DNA of 59,439 bases from Gammaproteobacteria bacterium (GTDB lineage: Bacteria; Pseudomonadota; Gammaproteobacteria; Chromatiales; Chromatiaceae), in contig JAAAOQ010000174.1 of the NCBI GenBank assembly GCA_009908845.1, positions 1 through 59,439 of the forward strand, given 5' to 3'. Within the stretch, counting starts at the first letter, position 1; every line of letters begins with the position of its first letter. The translations under genes and the position numbers were made by a program. This document shows, piece after piece, positions 45,788-57,700 of the stretch. The notes under the pieces were generated by a model. It ran no database searches. It was not told where the DNA came from and saw nothing but the letters and a program-made list of their open reading frames with translations.

Positions 45788-45815
45788 GGTGCATTGGGCA
45801 GTTGCCCAATGCACC
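45788..45815. repeat. Near-perfect 28-bp palindrome downstream of phoX
   Basis: Arms GGTGCATTGGGCA and TGCCCAATGCACC are exact complements over 13 bases around a 2-base centre. It is 43 bases after the phoX stop and about 360 after the phytase-like gene. As RNA it is a very stable hairpin and could end the phoX transcript, although no T-run follows; as DNA it is an ideal two-fold protein site. Confidence 0.75.
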
Positions 45816-45858
45816 GTCGCTACGTCATCGACCTATCCGGCCGTTAGGATCTCCAGTC

Positions 45859-48033
45859 TTAAGCTGGCCCCTTGCCGATCTTCTGCCCGCCCTTCTCCCG
45901 CACGGCGATTAGACTCGGTTTGCTGACCCTGCTGCCAGATTCCTCGTCAAGCGGCCAGAAGTTCGTAAACGCCTGGCCGTCCCACGGATGCTGAATTGCG
46001 CAGAAGAAACTCCTGTTGTCGCCCGAAAACTCGGGGCCGCAAACCTCCGCGCGGGGGACACCGCTCAAGAATTGACGCAGTAGTCCGCGGTCCTCCCCTT
46101 CAACCGGCACTGCGAAGATGCCGTCGTTTTGCCCGAAGCCAACTGGGCCGCCACTAAAGAACTGTCCATCGGTGGCAATCCAGAGGTTTCCGTCATCGTC
46201 GTGGACCAGGTTGTCGGGATCCGAGATCGGGCTCACTCCGGCGGCGACCGGGTCGACGATGTCTCCGAAGCTGGTACGGTGCGCTGGAACAGCGGGGTCG
46301 CCGCATTTGACCAGGATGTTCCACCGGAATGTCAGTGAATTCGGATCGTCGCCGTCTTCGATCAGCTCGACGATGTGCCCGTGCTGGTTGCCGGTGTTGC
46401 TGTCGGGGTTGCCGTCGTTGTAGGTGTCGTTACGCGGGTTAGCCTCGTCCGGCGCGGAGCTGACCACGCGGCCGTTGACGACACGGGTATCGCCCGGATC
46501 ACCATCGCGCCGCGAATTGTTCGTCAGTGCAATAAACACGTGACCGGTCTTGGGGCTTACCTCGATATCCTCGGGACGGTCCATCGGCGTCGCGCCGAGG
46601 GCATCGGCGGTGCCGCGGGTATCGATCAGCGCCGCGGCGTCAGGGAAATCGGTGTCATGCACGAGCAGCCACTGACCGGTGCCCATGTCATCATCTTCCG
46701 CGTCACCAGCATCGAAGCGCGCGACGTAGAGTTTCCCCTCGTCGAGCAGGCTGAGATTGGCCTGACGGTTCCGGCGGTCATAGGGGTGCTTGGTGACGAA
46801 TTTGTAGACGTACTCGAATCGGGCGTCATCGCCGGAGTAGATCGCGACCCGACCATCAGGCGCAATCGAGGCGGCGGCACCCTCGTGCTTACAGCGTCCG
46901 AGCGCCGTGCGCTTTTTCGGCTTGTCGCGCGGATTGTAGGGATCGATCTCGACGATGTAGCCGAAGCGATGGTATTCCTGCGGGTCCTGTGAAAGATCGA
47001 AGCGCGAGTCATAGCGCTCCCATTTCCGGCCGCTCTCACCGCTCGGAGCGGCAATGCGCTTGCTGAGCTCGTATGCCTGGCCAGCCTGCGGGAAGTTCGC
47101 GAAGTACTGATCGAAGTTCTCCTCGCAGGTCAGGATGGTGCCCCAGGGGGTCTTGCCGCCAGCACAGTTGTTGAGCGAGCCGAAGACCTCCATTCCCGTC
47201 GGATCGGCTGCTGTCTGCATTAAGAGATCGCCTCGCAACGGTCCGGTGATCTCCATGGGTGTAGACCCGGTCGACCGACGGTTGAACTGCGAGTTGCGGT
47301 TGAACTGCCACCTCCCGCCATTGTCGAGCTCGAGCTCGACGATCGAGAATCCATGGGCTTCGATCTCAGCCTCGACCTGATCCTGGGTCGGATCGCTCGC
47401 GTCGTACCCAGGGAACATGTCGTCGCCGCTCGTATACTCGTGGTTGACAATCACCAAGGCGCGCTGACTGAAGTTGTCCTTTGCCCGCGGGTAGACCAAA
47501 CCAAGCACGCGGCTCGCGCGGTCGTCGAGCTGGCCCCCCAGCATCATGACTCGCCTCACCACCCACTCCGGCAGCGGATACCAAAGCACCAAGTCGGCGT
47601 TGAAACCGAACTGCTGGGCCTGACTGGCCCCGGTCTGATTGCTCACATCGAATTCCGGCGCCTCAGGCGTTAACGGGTCGCCCCAGCGCAAGAGGATGTC
47701 GACCTCATAGTTCGACGGCACGACGACGTCAGGTTCGTTTCGGGGTAGAACGGTCTCAAAGGTCAAGCGCGACCCGGGGTCACCGGCGGTAACGAACGCC
47801 GGCCTCGCTTGAGCCTTTTCCGCTTTCAGGAAAAAGGTTGGCGCAAGCGCCAGGGTTGCGGCGGTGGCCCCCATCCCTCTCAGCATCACGCGGCGGGAGA
47901 CAGCGCGAGTCAGAACGCGATGAAACGGTTCTGCAGCACTCGGTCGGGCCGACGTGCCGGGCAGCGCGTCTGCCTCACCATCATCGGGCCACAGCACCTC
48001 GTCGACCGTTAACGTCTTCGTCTTGGTATCCAT
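45859..48033 (-). CDS. phoX: PhoX-type alkaline phosphatase (Tat-exported)
   Basis: A 724-residue PhoX/DUF839 enzyme, a calcium- and iron-dependent phosphomonoesterase. A Tat signal (SRRVMLRGMGATAATLALAP with Arg47-Arg48) sends it folded across the inner membrane. Conserved parts are VIVNHEYTSGDDMFPGYD, NCAGGKTPWGTILTCEENFDQYF, RYGYI-like segments with YNPRDKPKKRTALGRCKHEGAA and RPEDIEVSPKTGHVFIALTNN. GGTGGAG stands five bases before the ATG at 48033; the longer frame is rejected. A Pho-box-like site lies 103 bases upstream, so phosphate starvation control is likely. Confidence 0.93.
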   Translation of the reverse strand: MDTKTKTLTVDEVLWPDDGEADALPGTSARPSAAEPFHRVLTRAVSRRVMLRGMGATAATLALAPTFFLKAEKAQARPAFVTAGDPGSRLTFETVLPRNEPDVVVPSNYEVDILLRWGDPLTPEAPEFDVSNQTGASQAQQFGFNADLVLWYPLPEWVVRRVMMLGGQLDDRASRVLGLVYPRAKDNFSQRALVIVNHEYTSGDDMFPGYDASDPTQDQVEAEIEAHGFSIVELELDNGGRWQFNRNSQFNRRSTGSTPMEITGPLRGDLLMQTAADPTGMEVFGSLNNCAGGKTPWGTILTCEENFDQYFANFPQAGQAYELSKRIAAPSGESGRKWERYDSRFDLSQDPQEYHRFGYIVEIDPYNPRDKPKKRTALGRCKHEGAAASIAPDGRVAIYSGDDARFEYVYKFVTKHPYDRRNRQANLSLLDEGKLYVARFDAGDAEDDDMGTGQWLLVHDTDFPDAAALIDTRGTADALGATPMDRPEDIEVSPKTGHVFIALTNNSRRDGDPGDTRVVNGRVVSSAPDEANPRNDTYNDGNPDSNTGNQHGHIVELIEDGDDPNSLTFRWNILVKCGDPAVPAHRTSFGDIVDPVAAGVSPISDPDNLVHDDDGNLWIATDGQFFSGGPVGFGQNDGIFAVPVEGEDRGLLRQFLSGVPRAEVCGPEFSGDNRSFFCAIQHPWDGQAFTNFWPLDEESGSRVSKPSLIAVREKGGQKIGKGPA

Positions 48034-48136
48034 CACAACTCCACCTTTTGAGTGTTGAACGTACAGAAAACTCTGACTGCTCCGGACCCATTGCGGCATC
48101 CAAAACCCGATGGTATAGGTCAACTATTAGTGGAGC

Positions 48137-48154
48137 GTGACGACGGAATGACGA
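48137..48154 (-). promoter_or_regulatory. Candidate Pho box upstream of phoX
   Basis: The minus strand, in the direction of phoX, reads TCGTCAT-TCCG-TCGTCAC: two GTCA half-sites 11 bp apart, as in CTGTCAT-N4-CTGTCAC. It is 103-120 bases before the start codon. The plus-strand form GTGACGACGGAATGACGA closely matches the site near the PstS-like gene. Confidence 0.6.
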
Positions 48155-48275
48155 TTTCGTTGTGGGCTCCGATCCATGGCAATGCCTGTCGGCGCGCAAA
48201 CATGGTTTATCCTTACAGAAGCCCATGCACTAAGACGTGAGCCTGCTTCATGCCGTACAGGACGTGTACCTGTTG

Positions 48276-48309
48276 AGCGCGAACAAGGTGATCTAAGCGC
48301 GAACAGGTG
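48276..48309. repeat. Pair of direct repeats spaced 20 bp
   Basis: AGCGCGAACAAGGTG (48276) and AGCGCGAACAGGTG (48296) are nearly identical and exactly 20 bases apart, two helical turns. An ACCTGTT/AACAGGT inverted pair overlaps them. They lie between phoX and the STAS gene and may be an activator or repressor site. Confidence 0.4.
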
Positions 48310-48702
48310 CGGGGGCGCCCCACCCGCATCCGGTCCTGGCACCCAAGCATCTATGCCGTTCCCAACCGAAAGGCGGCGAACAGCATCCCGCGCAACTACG
48401 ATCACCTATACCGAACCTTAGGTCTACTGGTTCCATGTCTCGGTGACCGGTAGCGCATCGCCGCTGATCGTGCGGCAGTTACTGCTCCAAGCTGCGCTGT
48501 GAAGGCATTCTTCGAGGGTTAACGCGGCGGGGCATCAGGCAAGGCAGGCATTGGGGCGAACCGCAATGTCCTTACCGGGTGATCCCCGATGGGCGGATAA
48601 CAGGGTATGGATTACCCTCGCAATACCTAGACTGAAATAGGGCATTTGCCCATTGAGCCGGGCGCATTCGTCGGCAGAGAAGCGCCAGCAGGAGGGTCAG
48701 CT

Positions 48703-49113
48703 ATGTTCAGCCCCGTATTGCATCTGTTCGATACGAAAAACTCTGGAGATTGGCTCCAGACACTGAGCGTCTATCTCTGCCGTCTGCGCCACGACCACCG
48801 TCTCGCACAGGGCGATACCCTCAGCTCGGCGCCGCCGCCGGCCGCCATCCACCATCATGTTCGCCAAGGCGTGCTGTACATCGAGGTGTTCGGTCCGCTT
48901 GACCTGCGATGCACGTTCCGGATGCTCGCGATCGCCCGCAGCGCCGACGAGCATGTCGCTGCCTGTCGACTCGGTCTGCTCGGCGTGACTTCGGTCTTCG
49001 ATTCCGGGATCGCGGCTTTGATGCTTCTGGTCAAGGTCCTCGCCGGAAGGAGTGTGAGCTGGATCTGGGTCAGCGGCCTCGGACTCGGGTTCGCTAGGAC
49101 CGATCCAGGGTGA
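48703..49113 (+). CDS. STAS-domain-like protein
   Basis: A 136-residue protein. Residues about 52-125 resemble a STAS (anti-sigma-factor antagonist) domain: VRQGVLYIEVFGPLDLRC, then VTSVFDSGIAALMLLVKVL with Ser101 in the place of the phosphorylated Ser of SpoIIAA-type proteins. The first 50 residues are not recognised. GGAGGG about seven bases before the ATG sets the start. It lies 126 bases upstream of the histidine kinase on the same strand, so it may be part of its signalling unit. Confidence 0.6.
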   Translation: MFSPVLHLFDTKNSGDWLQTLSVYLCRLRHDHRLAQGDTLSSAPPPAAIHHHVRQGVLYIEVFGPLDLRCTFRMLAIARSADEHVAACRLGLLGVTSVFDSGIAALMLLVKVLAGRSVSWIWVSGLGLGFARTDPG

Positions 49114-49239
49114 CGACATCGCTGTGAGCGGCTGCCCGGAGTCGAGCCCGTTACCGACCTATACTTGAACCATGCAGAAGGGGGTAGCGACAGGTCGCAA
49201 CACGCTATTGCCCGTCCAACGGGTACCGGGTGAGAGGCA

Positions 49240-52360
<3,121 letters not shown>

Positions 52361-52362
<2 letters not shown>

Positions 52363-52442
52363 TAGCCCTAGCAGAATGGCTCCTGTGGCGCTTAAATCAG
52401 GAGCTTGCGCGAGTCAGGCAGCCGTTTTGGTAGGGCCTCTTA
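52361..52442. repeat. 82-bp inverted-repeat element made of two repeat-A copies
   Basis: Two repeat-A copies face each other: AATAGCCCTAGCAGAATGGC (52361-52380) and GCCGTTTTGGTAGGGCCTCT plus TA (52421-52442). They pair at about 16 of 20 positions. Inside, TCCTG (52381) pairs with CAGGA (52398). The element starts within the kinase stop codon. It looks like a small palindromic mobile element (MITE/REP type) and may serve as the terminator. Confidence 0.55.
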
Positions 52443-52498
52443 GCAGACTGTCAGGCGTACGGCGGTAACTGGCGAGCCCCGCCATCCGGAACGTCTGG

Positions 52499-53164
52499 TC
52501 AGTGCTGCTCGAGGTTCCACAACAGAGCGCAGCGCACCAGCTCGTTCCCGGAGGTCAGTCCGAGCTTGCGCTTGATCTTCTCCCGGTGCGTTTCGACCGT
52601 CTTGACGCTGACGCTCAGTTGGTTCGCAATTTGTGCCGTGGAGGCCCCTTTGCCGATTAGCAAAAAGACATCCAATTCGCGGGGGGTCAGGTCTTCGATT
52701 GCAACGCCATCAGATGAAGCGCGCTCGGTCGAGCCGCTCAGAAGAGACTGCACCATCGTCGAGCTGACATAGATCTTGCCGTCGAGAACCTGCCGAATCG
52801 CCTGGACGATGTGCTCGCTGATCTCCTTCTTGTTGATGAAACCCTTGGCGCCGGTCTTGATCGCGCGCTCGGCGAACAGCGATTCTTCGCCAACCGAGCA
52901 GACCAGGAATTGCATCGCCGGGTACTGGTGCTTGAGCCGTCGGATCAGATCCAGTCCATTGCCGTCGTCCAGATACAGGTCGACGATGACCACATCCGGT
53001 TGATGTTCACGCGCCAGCAGTTGGGCCTCGCGAAAACTCCCCGTTTCGCAGCAGACCATGAGTTCGGGCTCACCGTTGATCAGAACCTTGAGCCCCTCCC
53101 GCACGACCGGATGGTCGTCGACAACCAAAATTCTAACTGGCTGATCCATCGCTGACGTCATCAA
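52499..53164 (-). CDS. NarL/FixJ-family response regulator
   Basis: A 221-residue two-domain regulator. The receiver has ILVVDDHPVVREGLKVLI and the phosphorylated Asp62 in VIVDLYLDDGNG; the Lys switch is in KTGAKGFINK. A LuxR-type HTH follows (about 158-210: LTPRELDVFLLIGKGASTAQIANQLSVSVKTVETH). It binds DNA when phosphorylated. It converges with the hybrid kinase across 136 bases, so the two are likely partners. An internal Met6 could also be the start. Confidence 0.92.
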   Translation of the reverse strand: MMTSAMDQPVRILVVDDHPVVREGLKVLINGEPELMVCCETGSFREAQLLAREHQPDVVIVDLYLDDGNGLDLIRRLKHQYPAMQFLVCSVGEESLFAERAIKTGAKGFINKKEISEHIVQAIRQVLDGKIYVSSTMVQSLLSGSTERASSDGVAIEDLTPRELDVFLLIGKGASTAQIANQLSVSVKTVETHREKIKRKLGLTSGNELVRCALLWNLEQH

Positions 53165-53249
53165 TAGTCACTCACCGTCACAACTCCTGGCCGATACTGC
53201 GCGCTGGCAAGCGCGGCTGAGTATCAGCTACAAGCCCGCGCAACGACTA

Positions 53250-53660
53250 TGCTTGTGATGGCCCTGATGAGGCGATCGGGTCTTCCCTGAAAATGCAACG
53301 AGTTCCGGGCAGGGTACCGGGTATCGGCCACCGAGATGTCGGGCATAGTGATTGGAATCTGGCGCTAGTATGATCGTCGCGCGGCGGCGCTGACGCGCGG
53401 TTGATCACAAACTGGATACCTGCTTTGGTAGCGGCGACCTCGAGCATCCAGCCGCGACCGTCCGTGGCTCAGGAGAGCCGTCCTCTCCAGCGCATCGAAC
53501 GTGGCGGTCACGAGAGAGAAAGCAGCGCAAGCTCCCGCTGAAAACTCCAGGGAGGCAGTCGGGGCAGCGATTGAGCGCATTGATGTGGGTCACCGCGGTC
53601 TGGGCTAAGCGGTCAACTGCGGTTTCTAGGTTCAGCCGTTGCAGGATGCGGGCGGTCACC
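53250..53660 (-). pseudogene. Frameshifted coding remnant of unknown family
   Basis: Three minus-strand frames carry protein-like pieces in order: LNLETAVDRLAQTAVTHINALNRCPDC, then FSLVTATFDALERTALLSHG, then MLEVAATKAGIQFVINRASA. They read as one protein broken by at least two frameshifts. No start or end can be fixed and I do not recognise the family. It lies between the response regulator and Lhr. Confidence 0.4.
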
Positions 53661-53716
53661 AGTCGCAGCTCTCTCGGGCTCGCGAGTTTCTCCAGCAGGA
53701 TGTCGCTTATGCCTTC

Positions 53717-54770
53717 TCAATGCCGCTTATCGCGGCCTTGGGTGCGCCGTGCGCTCGCTGCATCCGGCGAAAAATGGGCCGGCACCAGCGCATCGTGATC
53801 GACCTCGAATCCCGCTGCGAGCAACGCCTCACGCAGCGGCGATTCCAGCGCCGGGATGCCGTCGATATGCTGAATCAGGCGCCGCTTGCGCCCCGACGAG
53901 GGGACGCGCGGCACCGCCGCGAGGGCCGGAACCAGCTCGTGGCCGTCATCGGTGATGCTGTCTGGAAAGGTCAGCAGCTGCCTGCCGCTAGCGGTCAAGT
54001 AGAGCACCGGCTTGCCGACGACCAGGATCACCCAGGCGCCCGCGATCCGCTTGGGCACCGTACCCATCGCCACGCTGGTTGCCACCGTCCCCGCATCAGC
54101 TCCGGTGTCATCCTTCTCGGTGCTACGCGGCGGCTCGAGTCCAGCGGTGCGCTGCTGGGTTGCAGCGCCAAGCTGCCGAGCTCCGGCATCTCGGCTGCGT
54201 CTGGCCGACAGCTCCAGCATCCGACCGCCCGACTCTGGCCAGCTCAGCAGTGCTCCATAAGGGTTGGCCGGATCGACCGCACTCAGGATAAGCACCTCGG
54301 CATCGCCGAAGCCCTCGACGGGCGTCTCATCGAGCCGCGCTGCGCGCAAGCGTTCGACCGCAGCGGGGAGCGCGAATTGCGCCCCGGCGAGCCCTTCGAC
54401 GAAATAGCCGCGCCGGACCCGGCCCCCCTCTTCGAGCTGCTTCAATACCTTGTAGTAAGGGCCAAAGCCGCCGCTGAGCCCTTCGGCGGCGATCATCTCG
54501 CGACTGACCAGGCCGTAGCGCTCGAGCAGCATCTGCACCTGCAGCAGCAACCGCTCGGTGGTCAGCGCGCGCGTCTCGGCCTGCTCGCGCTCCGTGCTCG
54601 CCCGCGATCGCACTGCGCCTTCAGCCAACGCTCTTGAGCTGGCGTCAGGATTGGCATCGGTGCCGTCGTCGGCCCCTAAGCCGGGGCTAGAACCGGTCGA
54701 GACCACTGAGGCGCCGACGTCTCGATCGTCGGTTTCGGTGGAGGCTTCTGCTCTGGAAGTCGAGCCGGGG
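53717..54770 (-). CDS. lhr: C-terminal part of Lhr helicase in a shifted frame
   Basis: After the frameshift near 54770 the minus strand continues Lhr: TERLLLQVQMLLERYGLVSREMIAAEGLSGGFGPYYKVLKQLEEGGRVRRGYFVEGLAGAQFALPAAVERLR is the conserved Lhr C-terminal winged-helix region, followed by VILSAVDPANPYGALLSWP and LEVDHDALVPAHFSPDA-like end. The frame is open to 55084, but above about 54770 its sequence is not Lhr-like. It differs from the upstream Lhr frame by one base. If the shift is a sequencing or assembly error, this is simply the end of one long gene. Confidence 0.7.
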
Positions 54771-57700
54771 CCGCATGATCTCGGCGTCGGCCCGGGCGCT
54801 AGCGCCGAGCCCGAATTGAGCGCCGGAGTCCACATCGGGCACCTCAGCTTCGGGCTCGAAACCTGGCAACGGTGCGATGCCAACGCCGGCCAAGTCGGCG
54901 ACCAGCGACCAACGCCCGCCGGCCAGACCGCCCGCGCCGGCTCCCGCCCGGCCGCTGCCCCAAGCGCTGCCCCCAGCGCCGCGCCTGCCCGCACCGAAGC
55001 TTGGACGCCGCCGACTGGAGCGGCCGGGTGCGCGCTGTCCCGGGGCACCGGCGCGCAGGCTGCGCAGGGGCGCGAAGGTATCATTCGTGATGCGCCCGGC
55101 CCAGACCAGGTCCCAGAGCGCCTGTTCGAAGGTTGCGCGCCCCCCGCCCCGGTCCGAAACGCCCAAGCTGCGCTCGACGACCTGCTGCAGCTCGAACAGG
55201 AAACAGGCCCCGCGCCGGCGCAGATGCGCGACGATCCGCGCGCTCATCGCCCCCGCATGCCCGGATTCGTGGTTTGGTTCCGACGCCGAACCGCTCAACG
55301 CAACATCAGCCCCTATTTCGCTCGTGCCTCGGTCAGCGTCCGATGACCGGATACCTTCTGCCTGCTGGCCTGCTTCCGAGGCGCCTGCTTCTGGGACGCC
55401 TGCGTCCGTGGCGCCGGGGATCGCTGTCTCGACCCCCGGTCCACCGAGCATCACCGCCGCGGTCTCCGGCCGGTAGAGCGCGATCCGGCCATCCTTTGGG
55501 CCGGCCGCGCCGCGCCCGACCCAGAGGATCTGCCCGCTCGCGGCGAGCAGATCGAGGTCTTCACTGCGATAACCGGGCACCCGCGCCGGCAGCAGGACCC
55601 GGTCGAGCTGGCTCCAGGTCACCGTCAGCCCTTCGAGCTGGATCAACGCCTCGAGCAGTCGATCCGGCCCGCGCCGCTGGTCTCCGATCCCTTGCCAGGC
55701 GGGCAGGAAGCGCCCCAGCGTCGCGCCGTCGACCGGCGCCACCTGGTCGCGCGCCCGGGCCAGGGTGCGGCGGCGCAGCTGACGCAGGACCTCGGCGTCG
55801 CACCATTCCGGACCCGAGCCGCTCGGCCGGATCTCGCCCTGCGCCAGCGTGCCCTGCCCTTCCAGCAGCCGCAGCACCGGCTCGAGCTGAGCGGGCCTCA
55901 GCCCGAAGCGACGCGCGGCCTCGGCACTGGTGAACGGACCGCGGGTGCGCCCGTATCGGCGTAGGAGCTGCTCGAGCGGCGCCTCGGCCGGCATGATGAA
56001 CGCATCCGGGAGTCCGGGTGGTGGCACGCAGCCGAGCGCGTCACGGTAAAGCCCGGCATCCTCGGCCGCGATCCAGCGCGCCTCGCCGGCGATGCGCACC
56101 TGAACCGAGCGGCGCTGCCGTTGCAACGACTCGAGCCAAGCCAAAGCCTCGACAGCTACATCGGCACTTGGAAGTACATCAGCACTGGCATTGGCACTGG
56201 CAACCGAAGCATCGTCCACCGTCCCTGCAATCTTCGCTGCGCAGCAGTCATTGTCCTCTATTGCAAGCGACGCGAGGACCGCGCTCTGCCCTGGACGGCG
56301 CGCCTCATCCGGATACGATTCGGCTCGGCCGGGACCATCAGCAAGCCGACCGCTCCGTCGCCCAGCCAAGCGTCCAGAGTTGCACCGGTCAATCACTTCC
56401 ATTGCGGTGAGATCGCCGAGTCGCCGCAGTAGATCGTGCAGTTCATCTGCATCGCGCGCGCGGCGATCTGGCACCTCGATCCGGCCGGCCGATTGCTTGC
56501 GGCCCGTGCCCGCGGCACTCGCGGGCCAATCCGGCCGAGCCGCAACCGTTGACGCACTATCCGCTGCTGCCTCGTCAGCCGCATCCGGTTCCTGCCCGCA
56601 AGCCCCCTCGCCCGCTTTGCCAACCGTTCGATGAGCCCTCGCCTCGGTATCAGACTCCAGAGGCCCCAGATGCTGCAATTCGCGCTCGAGCGCCTCCAAC
56701 ACCTCCGGATCGATCAGCGCGCGCAGCTCGGCCTCGCCGAGCAGCTCGGCGAGCAGGCCGCGATCGAGCGTCAACGCCTGCGCCCGGCGCTCGGCCAGCG
56801 GCGCATCCTGCTCATAGATGTAGGCGGCGACATAGGCGAAGACCAACGAGCGCGCGAACGGCGAGGCATTGCGGGTCTCGACCTCGTGCACACGGATCGT
56901 GCGCGAGCGCACAGCGCTCAGGACCTCCCTCAGGCCGGGCAGATCGAACCGGTCGCTCAGGGCCTGGCGGTAGGTCTCGAGCAGGATCGGAAACGCCGGA
57001 TAGCGGCGCACCACCGCGAGCAGGTTCTGCGCCTTAAGCCGCTGCGCCCAAAGCGGCTGCCGACCCTTGGCCGAGCGCCGCGGCAGGAGCAGGGCGCGGC
57101 CGGCGTTCTCCCGGAACAGGCTCGCGAACAGCGCGGTGTCGGCGAGCTGCTCGGTGACCCGATCCTCGATCTCGTCGGGGTCCGGCAGCAGCTCGGCGAG
57201 CTCCGGCAGCTCATCGCCATCGGCCAGACGCAGCACGATCCCATCGTCGGTGTACATGACCTGGACCTCGAAGCCCTCCCGGCGCTCGAGCTGCCACTGT
57301 AATGCCATCGCCCAGGGGCCATGCACCGGCGCACCGAACGGCGTCAGGATGCAGACGCGCCAATCGCCAAGCTCGTCGCGGAAACGCTCGACCACGATGG
57401 TGCGATCGCTCGGCACCTCGCCGGTCGCCTCGCGCTGGTCCTGGATGTAGGCGGCCAGATTGTCGGCGGCCATCGGGTCCAGCGGTGTGCGCTCGCGAAT
57501 CCACTCGGCGGCCTGCGTCTGCGCTGTGATCTGCGCTCTCGCGCGAGCTGCCGTCTGCGCCGACGCCCCGGTGCCGCTGACCAACGCGCTGAGCTCGCGG
57601 CAGAAGGCGCCGACCGCGCGCCCGAGCGCGACCGGTCGGCCGGGTCCGTCGCCGCGCCAGAACGGCAGCTTGCCCGGCTCGCCCGGGGCCGGCGAGACGA

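Larger units (their letters stand above)
48034..48702. other. Divergent intergenic region upstream of phoX and the STAS gene
   Basis: It holds the phoX promoter with a Pho-box-like site (48137-48154), two direct repeats (48276-48309) and the GGAGGG ribosome site of the STAS gene. Open frames within (for example 48176-48421) have neither ribosome sites nor protein-like content. Confidence 0.5.

Noticed and set aside
54687..55084. Programmed ribosomal frameshift in lhr
   Set aside because: No clear slippery heptamer with a downstream structure; an indel or sequence error is simpler.
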